Below, piece after piece: positions 1 through 5,771 of a stretch of 11,287 bases of DNA. Within the stretch, counting starts at the first letter, position 1; every line of letters starts with the position of its first letter. The position numbers and the translations under genes are program-made. The notes under the pieces were generated by a model that had not been told where the DNA came from, did no database searches, and was given only the letters and a program-made list of their open reading frames with translations. This DNA is from an uncultured Clostridia bacterium (GTDB taxonomy: Bacteria; Bacillota; Clostridia; Oscillospirales; Acutalibacteraceae): assembly GCA_945788455.1 (NCBI GenBank), contig CALZMC010000002.1:1-11287 (forward strand), in the 5' to 3' direction.

Positions 1-2
1 CA

Positions 3-1130
3 AAGGACAACGACTATTTTAGCTTTACTGAGCTTAATATGGACGGCTACGGCAGGCTTCTTCCTGCAGAAAACCGTTTTCCGAGTGCAAAAAACGGCAA
101 GGGATTTAAGGAAATTGCCGACTATGTTCACAGCCTTGGGCTGAAATTCGGTATCCATATTATGCGCGGTATTCCACGTCAGGCTGTTCACGCAGATTTG
201 CCGATTAAAAACAGCAGTCATACGGCTCGCAAGGTTGCGCATCATTTTAGTGTGTGCTTGTGGAATACCGATATGTACGGTATGTATAACTGTGAGGGCG
301 CACAGGATTACTATAATTCTATCTTTGAGCTTTATGCGTCTTGGGGCGTTGATTTTATCAAGTGCGATGATATCTGTGTTACTGAATTTAGGCAGTGGGA
401 TAATCCCTATTCTGCCTACTATGAGGTCGAGATGATAAGAAAAGCGATTGACAACTGTGGCAGAGATATGGTGCTTTCTCTTTCTCCCGGCCCTGCTCGA
501 ATTGAAAATGCAAAGCATCTCGGCGACAATGCAAATATGTGGCGAATGACAGGCGACTTTTGGGACGATTGGGGAAAGCTTCACGATATGTTCGAGCGCT
601 GCTACATCTGGCAGGATAAGGTTAAGGTTGGAAATTATCCCGACTGCGATATGCTCCCACTCGGCAGACTGTCAAAAAACGGCAAATGTCACGGCAGTCA
701 AGACAGAATGACACAGTTCACAAAACCCGAGCAAATTACAATGATGTCGCTTTGGGGAATATTCAAAAGTCCGCTGATGATGGGCGGAAATCTGCCCGAC
801 AATGATGAGTGGACCCTGTCGCTTCTTACGAATGATGAGTATATGAAGATGCACCGTGAGAGCTTTGGTGCGCATCAGCATAAGAGAAATGAAAGAAACA
901 AAAAGGGCGAAATCATTTGGGTATCGAACGGTAAGGGCTGTAAATATGTTGCCTTGTTCAATACTGATGACAAGCCTCGTGCAGTTAAGCTTGACTTGAC
1001 CGAAATCCTTATGCCGAACACAAAATATTCGTTTTTCGATATTTGGAAAAAGGAAAATATCGGCGAGTATAAAAATAGCTTTAAGACAACGGTTGAGCCT
1101 CACGGCGCCGTGCTACTTAAAATTTCATAA
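3..1130 (+). CDS. GH27-type alpha-galactosidase, 5'-truncated by window edge
   Basis: The frame is already open at base 3, so the Met at base 39 is internal and the true start lies off the window. From memory of the family, roughly the first 70-80 residues, including the first beta strands of the barrel, are missing. The predicted reaction is hydrolysis of terminal alpha-galactosides. The GH27 nucleophile motif appears as DFIKCDD, with the catalytic Asp encoded at 366-368. The second catalytic Asp sits in WRMTGDFWDDW, encoded at 555-557, and aligns with the acid/base Asp of human GLA (RNFADIDDSW). GIHIMRGIPRQAVH and WNTDMYG fit a bacterial GH27 subgroup. The final 90 or so residues look like the usual C-terminal beta domain ending in EPHGAVLLKIS, and no carbohydrate-binding module follows. 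No signal peptide can be judged because the N-terminus is absent. Family assignment is fairly secure; the exact substrate (melibiose, raffinose or galactan side chains, or another alpha-linked sugar) is inference. Confidence 0.88.
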   Translation, partial: KDNDYFSFTELNMDGYGRLLPAENRFPSAKNGKGFKEIADYVHSLGLKFGIHIMRGIPRQAVHADLPIKNSSHTARKVAHHFSVCLWNTDMYGMYNCEGAQDYYNSIFELYASWGVDFIKCDDICVTEFRQWDNPYSAYYEVEMIRKAIDNCGRDMVLSLSPGPARIENAKHLGDNANMWRMTGDFWDDWGKLHDMFERCYIWQDKVKVGNYPDCDMLPLGRLSKNGKCHGSQDRMTQFTKPEQITMMSLWGIFKSPLMMGGNLPDNDEWTLSLLTNDEYMKMHRESFGAHQHKRNERNKKGEIIWVSNGKGCKYVALFNTDDKPRAVKLDLTEILMPNTKYSFFDIWKKENIGEYKNSFKTTVEPHGAVLLKIS

Positions 1131-1137
1131 CAACAAA

Positions 1138-1190
1138 CGGCTCCCTTGTGTAAAGGGAGCTGTCGCATTTTATATGCGACTGAGGGATTG
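1138..1190. repeat. Two-hairpin intergenic repeat element
   Basis: Two hairpins lie back to back. The first pairs GCTCCCTT (1140-1147) with AAGGGAGC (1153-1160) around a 5-base loop. The second pairs GTCGCAT (1162-1168) with ATGCGAC (1174-1180). The conserved-looking tail TGAGGGATTG follows. I recall near-identical units (ctccctt...aagggag, gtcgc...gcgac, tgagggattg) scattered between genes in gut Clostridia, so I call it a dispersed palindromic repeat. That recollection could not be tested here. It begins 8 bases after the alpha-galactosidase stop codon and could also help form or stabilise the 3' end of that transcript, although no strong T-run follows it. Confidence 0.65.
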
Positions 1191-1203
1191 TATAAAAATC
1201 GAC

Positions 1204-1243
1204 AAAAAAACAAAAAACGGCCCCCTTGCATAAGGGAGCCGTT
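1204..1243 (-). terminator. Rho-independent terminator of ilvA-ridA
   Basis: Read on the minus strand, a 12-position stem (11 Watson-Crick pairs, one C/A mismatch, 4-base loop; 1216-1243) is followed by TTTTTTGTTTTTTT (complement of 1204-1217). It lies about 90 bases past the ridA stop codon. The stem sequence GGCTCCCTT/AAGGGggCC closely resembles the first hairpin of the neighbouring repeat. Confidence 0.85.
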
Positions 1244-1335
1244 AGCTTTAATAAACCGTATTTTTCAGCACACTGATATGCTCAAGTGCCTTTTCTTTAG
1301 TTGTAACATTAGAATAAAATGTAATATTCATAGCT

Positions 1336-1707
1336 TTATAGCTCTGCGATTAGCTCAACCTCGCAAAGAACACCCTTTGGCAGGTCCTTTACTGCAACGC
1401 ATGAGCGCGCAGGCTTTGATGTAAAATATGTGCCGTAAATCTCGTTGAATTTTGCAAAATCATTTATGTCGGCGAGGAAGCATACTGTTTTTACAACCTT
1501 ATCCATAGTTGTACCGCTTGCCTCAACGACAGCCTTTAGATTTTCGCAGACCTGTGTTGTCTGCTCCTCAATGGTTTTTGCCTCAACTGTGTTAGTAGCA
1601 GGGTTTATAGCGATTTGACCTGATGTAAAAAGCAGTCCGTTTGCCTTTACAGCCTGTGAGTATGGGCCGATTGCATTTGGTGCATTAGTTGTTGATACAT
1701 ATTCCAT
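1336..1707 (-). CDS. ridA: RidA family 2-iminobutanoate/2-iminopropanoate deaminase
   Basis: This 123-residue protein has the normal length for the YjgF/YER057c/UK114 (RidA) family. It hydrolyses reactive enamine/imine intermediates such as 2-aminoacrylate and 2-iminobutanoate to 2-keto acids in the cytosol. Visible family signatures are NAPNAIGPYSQAV near the N-terminus, LFTSGQIAINP, and the C-terminal block KPARSCVAVKDLPKGVLCEVELIA. That block holds the Arg that binds the substrate carboxylate and the Glu implicated in water activation. The ATG is preceded by AAGGAG (complement of 1716-1721) with an 8-base gap, which fixes the start. It lies 44 bases downstream of ilvA on the same strand with no terminator between, so the two are probably co-transcribed. 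IlvA produces exactly the intermediate RidA clears, so the pairing is functionally coherent. Confidence 0.95.
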   Translation of the reverse strand: MEYVSTTNAPNAIGPYSQAVKANGLLFTSGQIAINPATNTVEAKTIEEQTTQVCENLKAVVEASGTTMDKVVKTVCFLADINDFAKFNEIYGTYFTSKPARSCVAVKDLPKGVLCEVELIAEL

Positions 1708-1751
1708 AATTATTTCTCCTTAATACCGTCAAAGTCTGTTTATTATATAGA

Positions 1752-2951
1752 TTAGTCGCAAACCTCGAAGCCTGCGTCCTTTAGTGCCTGCTTAATTTGA
1801 ACAATGTGCTGATAATTTCTTGTCTCAACACCGATTTTTAGATAGCAGTCGGTAATGTTCATATCGAGGTCGGTGCTGTCATAATTTACAGATACAACAT
1901 TAGCGCCGAGATCTGCAATAATTTGGCTGACACCCGAAAGCTGACCGGGCTTGTCGGAAAGTGCGATAGTAATGTTTGCAGTTCTGCCACCCATTTTAAG
2001 TCCTCTCTCAACAACGCGAGAAAGAATTGTAACATCAATATTACCGCCCGAAACAAGACAGCATACCTTTTTGCCCTCAATGTCGGGGATTTTTCCGTTC
2101 ATAACGGCAGCAACGGGAACAGCACCTGCGCCCTCGCTGATAAGCTTTTGCTGTTCTAAAAGTGTAAGAATAGCAAGCGCGATTTCGTCATCAGTGACTG
2201 TTACAATGCCGTCAACATACTTCTTTACTAAATCAAATGTAAGGTCGCCCGGTGTCTTTACGGCAATACCGTCTGCGATTGTTTGAACTCTTTTCAGCGT
2301 CTCAATCTCGTCATCAAGAATTGACCTCTCCATAGACGGCGCGCCTGCCGCCTGAACGCCATACACCTTGCATTTCGGGTTAATCTGCTTGATTGTGTAG
2401 GCAACACCTGCGATTAGACCGCCGCCACCGATTGGCACAACAACTGCGTCAACATCGGGAAGCTGTTCAAGAATTTCAAGACCGATAGTGCCTTGACCTG
2501 CAATAACGTCAGGGTCATTGAACGGATGAATAAATGTGTAGCCCATTTCGTCCTTTAGCTCAAGCGCCTTTTTGTATGCGTCATCATATACTCCCTTAAC
2601 AAGACACACCTCGGCACCGTATCTTTTTGTTGCCTCAACCTTGCTGATGGGTGCGCCGTCAGGAAGACAGATTAACGATTTTATACCGTTCTTTGTTGCA
2701 GCGAGAGCAACACCCTGTGCGTGATTTCCGGCAGAGCAGGCGATTACACCTTTTGCCTTTTCTTCATCGCTCAGTTGACTGATTTTAAAGTATGAGCCAC
2801 GAATTTTGAACGAGCCTGTGACCTGTAAATTTTCTGTTTTTAGATAAACATCTGAATTTTTGCAAATGTCTCGTGCTAAAATCATATCAGTTTTTCTTAC
2901 GACCTTACTTAAAACATTTTTTGCAGAATAAACTCTGTCGAGAGTTAACAT
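1752..2951 (-). CDS. ilvA: Threonine ammonia-lyase (PLP, single ACT domain)
   Basis: This 399-residue PLP enzyme of fold type II converts L-threonine to 2-oxobutanoate and ammonia, the entry to isoleucine synthesis or, in a catabolic role, to propionate. The Schiff-base Lys is K49 in TGSFKIRGS. SAGNHAQG (73-80) is the substrate loop, and the phosphate-binding glycine loop is GGGG at 175-178. A late SGGN motif lies near residue 300, and residues about 325-399 form an ACT domain (begins ANITIALSDKPGQLSG). This matches the roughly 400-residue single-ACT class, not the roughly 510-residue two-ACT E. coli IlvA. The start has GAGG 7 bases upstream. A promoter lies at 3021-3049 and a palindrome in the leader at 2976-2992. 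ridA follows. Biosynthetic versus catabolic use cannot be decided from sequence, and serine may also be a substrate. Confidence 0.94.
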   Translation of the reverse strand: MLTLDRVYSAKNVLSKVVRKTDMILARDICKNSDVYLKTENLQVTGSFKIRGSYFKISQLSDEEKAKGVIACSAGNHAQGVALAATKNGIKSLICLPDGAPISKVEATKRYGAEVCLVKGVYDDAYKKALELKDEMGYTFIHPFNDPDVIAGQGTIGLEILEQLPDVDAVVVPIGGGGLIAGVAYTIKQINPKCKVYGVQAAGAPSMERSILDDEIETLKRVQTIADGIAVKTPGDLTFDLVKKYVDGIVTVTDDEIALAILTLLEQQKLISEGAGAVPVAAVMNGKIPDIEGKKVCCLVSGGNIDVTILSRVVERGLKMGGRTANITIALSDKPGQLSGVSQIIADLGANVVSVNYDSTDLDMNITDCYLKIGVETRNYQHIVQIKQALKDAGFEVCD

Positions 2952-2975
2952 TATATCGCCTCAATTCCTTTTATA

Positions 2976-2992
2976 TACAAAAATATTTTGTA
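2976..2992. promoter_or_regulatory. 17-bp palindrome in the ilvA leader
   Basis: TACAAAA and TTTTGTA are exact reverse complements separated by ATA. The dyad lies about 25 bases before the ilvA start and just downstream of the predicted transcription start, a typical repressor position. The bound regulator is unknown. In A+T-rich DNA a 7-bp arm can arise by chance. Confidence 0.35.
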
Positions 2993-3020
2993 CTTATACG
3001 GTTTTTAGTTAATTATAGTT

Positions 3021-3049
3021 ATTTTAATATTGAAAATTGCTTTTGTCAA
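3021..3049 (-). promoter_or_regulatory. Sigma-A type promoter for ilvA-ridA
   Basis: Read leftward, TTGACA (complement of 3044-3049) is followed after 17 bases by TAAAAT (complement of 3021-3026). The predicted start near 3014 gives a leader of about 60 bases, too short for a T-box. Confidence 0.7.
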
Positions 3050-3084
3050 TTATTTTAAAATATAATTTAAGTATTTATATTCTA

Positions 3085-3113
3085 TTGACTTTAATTTGAT
3101 TATATTATAAAAT
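3085..3113 (+). promoter_or_regulatory. Sigma-A type promoter for the binding-protein gene
   Basis: TTGACT (3085-3090), a 17-base spacer and TAAAAT (3108-3113) predict transcription starting near 3120, about 28 bases before the ATG. The -35 boxes of this promoter and the divergent ilvA promoter are about 35 bases apart, so a regulator could affect both. Confidence 0.7.
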
Positions 3114-3147
3114 TAAATGTAAGTTATCCATTAAGGAGGATAAGAAT

Positions 3148-4032
3148 ATGAAAATTATGAAAAGAGTTTTAGCATTAATGCTTGCTGTTATGTTTGTTGT
3201 TCTGTGCTTTGCAGGCTGTTCAGGCTCAAAGAAGAGTGCAGAAATTACAAATCAAGAGGATATCACAAAGGAAACTATGCTTATCGCATATACCGAGGAG
3301 AACGCTCCGTTTATTTATACCGATAAAGAAACGGGAAAGCTTGAGGGCTTTGACGTAGAGGTGTTCAGAACTATTTTTGACGATATTAAAAATGAGTGGA
3401 AAACATTTATGTTCGTCAAGGTTGACAAGGATTACAGACTCGGCGAGGATGTTTACTATACTGACGCTAACGGCGAGGACTGTATTGCTTATGTTATGAT
3501 TGGCGGAGTTCAAAAGAATGTCGGCGATGTCAACGAAACATACACATTTACCGATGATGTTATTAACAACAGAGTAATTACAATTACCCGTGCTGACGGT
3601 GCTGTTGCAGGCTATAACGAGCTTAACGGCAGAAATGTCGGCGTTATCTCGGGTGTTGCAAAGACTGCACTTGATAATCATTCAACTATTAAGAATAACT
3701 GCAAGAGTGTAACAGAGTATAAGCAAAGCGATATTAAGAAGGCAAGCGAGGATTTATCAAAGGGCAAAATTCAGGCTCTTGTAATTGATGAATTCACATT
3801 TAATAAGCTTGACGGCAGGGACTCATTTAAGACTCTTGACGGCGAGCTTGATAATATCAGCTATGTATATTGCGTAAAGAAATGGGATTGGTATAAGGAC
3901 CCTATCAACAATGCGATTTATGAGCTTCAAAGCCCTGACTATAACGATGCTGACGAGTTCACTCCTATCGTTGAAAAGTATTTTGGCTATGACGCATCAA
4001 GCTTCGACTATACTCCAAAGGAAACAAAATAA
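3148..4032 (+). CDS. Lipoprotein, divergent family-3 solute-binding protein
   Basis: This 294-residue protein starts with a lipoprotein signal: basic MKIMKR, a hydrophobic stretch and the lipobox FAGC, with the lipidated Cys at 24. It should be anchored on the outer face of the membrane. From about residue 44, MLIAYTEENAPFIYTD...GKLEGFDVEVFR resembles lobe 1 of SBP_bac_3 amino-acid-binding proteins, and GRNVGVISGVAKTAL (about 165) resembles the lobe 2 entry. The stretch that usually reads as a W..-IP-L-sG--D and T-eR motif is replaced by DKDYRLGEDVYYTDANGED and a QKNVGDVNE segment, so the typical amino-acid pocket Arg is not apparent. AAGGAGGA lies 7 bases before the ATG. No permease or ATPase gene is adjacent and the gene has its own promoter and terminator, so it is an orphan binding component or sensor. 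The ligand is unknown. Confidence 0.75.
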   Translation: MKIMKRVLALMLAVMFVVLCFAGCSGSKKSAEITNQEDITKETMLIAYTEENAPFIYTDKETGKLEGFDVEVFRTIFDDIKNEWKTFMFVKVDKDYRLGEDVYYTDANGEDCIAYVMIGGVQKNVGDVNETYTFTDDVINNRVITITRADGAVAGYNELNGRNVGVISGVAKTALDNHSTIKNNCKSVTEYKQSDIKKASEDLSKGKIQALVIDEFTFNKLDGRDSFKTLDGELDNISYVYCVKKWDWYKDPINNAIYELQSPDYNDADEFTPIVEKYFGYDASSFDYTPKETK

Positions 4033-4053
4033 TAAATATCCAACATAAAATTT

Positions 4054-4089
4054 AAGCACCTGCAATCACTTGATTGTAGGTGCTTTTTT
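4054..4089 (+). terminator. Rho-independent terminator of the binding-protein gene
   Basis: A stem of about 14 pairs (AAGCACCTgCAATC with GATTGtAGGTGCTT, one G-T pair, small loop) ends in a run of six T at 4084-4089. It starts 21 bases after the stop codon. Confidence 0.9.
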
Positions 4090-4104
4090 CATAACAACAA
4101 AACG

Positions 4105-4133
4105 AAAACGAGGTAAAAATTTACCTCGTTTTT
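4105..4133. terminator. Bidirectional terminator between convergent genes
   Basis: A perfect 12-bp stem, AAAACGAGGTAA (4105-4116) with TTACCTCGTTTT (4121-4132), has an AAAT loop. T-rich tails exist on both strands. It lies 28 bases past the PHP-protein stop codon, so it should end that leftward transcript and back up the rightward terminator at 4054-4089. Confidence 0.85.
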
Positions 4134-4160
4134 ATAATAATATTTTTTATATTTCGGCTA

Positions 4161-5045
4161 TTATTCTTCAGCAAGCTTTTGTGCTTCCTTTTCTGCCTTG
4201 CGTCTTGCTCTCTTCATTTTTGCCTTGTAGCCCATAAGCTTGTCCAGATGCTCATCGGGAGTAACACAGGTGCCGAGAGTTACTGTCTTTCGTCCGTAAA
4301 TTCCGTGAAAATCAGAGCCACCTGTCATAAGAAGCTTATTCTTCTTGCAATACTTTGAAAGCTCCTCAATCTGCTCGTCATTAGCAGTAGGACACCAAAC
4401 CTCAACACCGTCAAGTCCAAGCTCAACATACTTGTCAAGCTCGGGAGTGTTGTCATAGTGGTTAGGGTGGGCAAGAACAGCAATACCGCCCGCATTATGA
4501 ATTTCCTCAATAACCTCGCTAACCTCAGGATATTTTACGGGAGCGAGAAGATTAGTCTCACTGCTTGGGTCGAACAGCGCGTTAAATAAGTCGCCGTAAA
4601 TCTCACTTGTATATCCTGCGTCCATAAGCGAATGCATAATATGTTGCTTAAATAGGTTTGTTGAGCCTGAAGCGTGGCTGATTATGAAATCGTTAGAAAT
4701 AGGAAATCTTGCCGCAACCTTGAGCATCATAATCTGGCCTGCTCTTTTTCTTGCAACGGCAGTACGCTTGCACAATCCCTCAAGTCTGTCAGGCTTTTCT
4801 GCGAGATAGCACAGAATATGAACCTTTTTTCCAACCTCACTGTCGAATGCAGAAAGCTCAACACCCGGAATGATGTTTACACCGTATCTTTTTCCGATTA
4901 CCTGTCCTCTGACAGTGCCTGCAAGACAGTCGTGGTCTGTTATGGCAATAGTGTCAATTCCGCTTTTTTGTGCTATTACTATTAGGTCTTCGATTCCTAT
5001 TGAGCCGTCACTTAACTTTGTGTGGCAATGTAAATCTGCTGCCAT
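4161..5045 (-). CDS. PHP-domain phosphoesterase (TrpH/YciV, RNase AM-like)
   Basis: This 294-residue PHP-family metal-dependent phosphoesterase is close in length to E. coli YciV/RNase AM. The metal-ligand motifs appear in family order: DLHCHTKLSDG (H6, H8, D13), TDHD (37-39), PGVELS (E63), H76 in the KVHILCY strand, AHPNHYD and GGSDFHG near the C-terminus. Known relatives remove 5' nucleotides from short RNA or hydrolyse 3',5'-bisphosphonucleotides; which applies here is inference. The last 25 or so residues (KAKMKRARRKAEKEAQKLAEE) form a charged, probably helical tail. AGGAGG (complement of 5052-5057) with a 6-base gap fixes the start. It lies 186 bases downstream of maf on the same strand and probably has its own promoter, although no clear terminator separates them. 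Confidence 0.85.
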   Translation of the reverse strand: MAADLHCHTKLSDGSIGIEDLIVIAQKSGIDTIAITDHDCLAGTVRGQVIGKRYGVNIIPGVELSAFDSEVGKKVHILCYLAEKPDRLEGLCKRTAVARKRAGQIMMLKVAARFPISNDFIISHASGSTNLFKQHIMHSLMDAGYTSEIYGDLFNALFDPSSETNLLAPVKYPEVSEVIEEIHNAGGIAVLAHPNHYDNTPELDKYVELGLDGVEVWCPTANDEQIEELSKYCKKNKLLMTGGSDFHGIYGRKTVTLGTCVTPDEHLDKLMGYKAKMKRARRKAEKEAQKLAEE

Positions 5046-5091
5046 AAAAAACCTCCTGTCAAAATAGAATTTATGTATAATTGTTTTTTTA

Positions 5092-5168
5092 GCTAATTAA
5101 TATCCACTATTAATAATATCATTATTTTTTATAAATTTCAAGAAAAATTTGCTAATTAACATACTATA
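5092..5168. repeat. Direct repeat pair flanking the PHP-gene promoter
   Basis: Read leftward, ATAGT-GG-ATATTAATTAGC (5092-5110) and ATAGT-ATGTTAATTAGC (from 5167 down to 5151) match except for one substitution and a 2-base gap. The copies are about 59 bases apart on either side of the predicted promoter. Function is unknown; chance is possible in such A+T-rich DNA. Confidence 0.3.
5113..5141 (-). promoter_or_regulatory. Probable promoter for the PHP-domain gene
   Basis: Read leftward, TTGAAA (complement of 5136-5141), 17 bases, then TATTAT (complement of 5113-5118) give a start near 5106 and a leader of about 60 bases. The surrounding A+T richness lowers certainty. Confidence 0.5.
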
Positions 5169-5231
5169 TATAGATTTTTGTCTAATATCTAAAAGTTTAT
5201 AACAATAGCTATGTGCGTTTGTTAAAAGTGC

Positions 5232-5771
5232 TTATATTTGCAGATATTTATTTAATTTGCTTATAGGCAGTCCGACAACATTAAAGTAATCGCCGTCAAT
5301 TTTTTCTACCAAAAGCGAGCCGTAGCCTTGAATTCCGTACGCACCTGCCTTGTCGCGACATTCTCCCGTTGCGATATATTTTTTTATTTCGTCATCGCTA
5401 AGGTCAAAAAATTTAACCTTTGTTTCAACGCTGAAGGTGGCTTCAATCTCACCCTTGATAACTGTCACACCTGTAAAAACGCTATGGTATCGTCCGCTTA
5501 ATTTTTTTAGCATATTGAACGCGTCATTGTCATCAATCGGCTTTCCGAGAATTTCGTTATCGACCGAAACAACCGTGTCTGCGCCTATAACTGTGTCAAT
5601 GCCGTTTTTAAAGGGCAAAGCCTTGATTTTTGACAGATGTTCAACTGCCTTAGCAGGAGTCATATTATCGTCAAGCGTTTCGTCAACATCGGCGCTTTTT
5701 ATTTCAAAATCAGGCGTGATAATTGATAAAAGCTCTTTTCTTCTCGGCGATTTTGATGCAAGAATTATCAT
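5232..5771 (-). CDS. maf: Maf family nucleoside-triphosphate pyrophosphatase
   Basis: This 179-residue protein is slightly shorter than the usual 185-200 of the Maf/YhdE family. Family members hydrolyse non-canonical or pyrimidine NTPs (dTTP, UTP, modified nucleotides) to NMP and pyrophosphate, and overproduction affects septum formation in Bacillus. The N-terminal signature ASKSPRRKELL (5-15), GADTVV (63-68, with the catalytic-type D65), ILGKP, a YHSVFTG block and DKAGAYGIQGYG are all present, so the enzyme appears intact. Its ATG overlaps the stop codon of the upstream U32 gene by one base (TAATG), which suggests translational coupling. An AGAGG about 11 bases upstream could serve as the ribosome site. 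It is the last gene of the zapA-U32-maf unit, and no clear terminator was found after it. Confidence 0.92.
   Translation of the reverse strand: MIILASKSPRRKELLSIITPDFEIKSADVDETLDDNMTPAKAVEHLSKIKALPFKNGIDTVIGADTVVSVDNEILGKPIDDNDAFNMLKKLSGRYHSVFTGVTVIKGEIEATFSVETKVKFFDLSDDEIKKYIATGECRDKAGAYGIQGYGSLLVEKIDGDYFNVVGLPISKLNKYLQI

Noticed and set aside
39..41. Met at 39 as the true start of the alpha-galactosidase
   Set aside because: The frame is open without a stop to the window edge with family-like residues before it, there is no ribosome site, and the N-terminal part of the GH27 barrel would be missing.
672..1103. Minus-strand open frame of 143 codons inside the alpha-galactosidase gene
   Set aside because: It lies wholly opposite a gene with intact catalytic motifs, and its translation shows no recognisable domain.
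1146..1424. Plus-strand frame of 92 codons across the repeat, terminator and ridA 3' end
   Set aside because: It is made of hairpin repeat sequence and the opposite strand of ridA, with no ribosome site and no protein-like composition.
2952..3020. T-box, attenuator or riboswitch upstream of ilvA
   Set aside because: The predicted leader is only about 60 bases, with no T-box motif, terminator or multi-stem fold.
5046..5231. Terminator after maf or a small gene between maf and the PHP gene
   Set aside because: Only weak A+T stems without a GC core and T-run are visible, and no open frame with a ribosome site.
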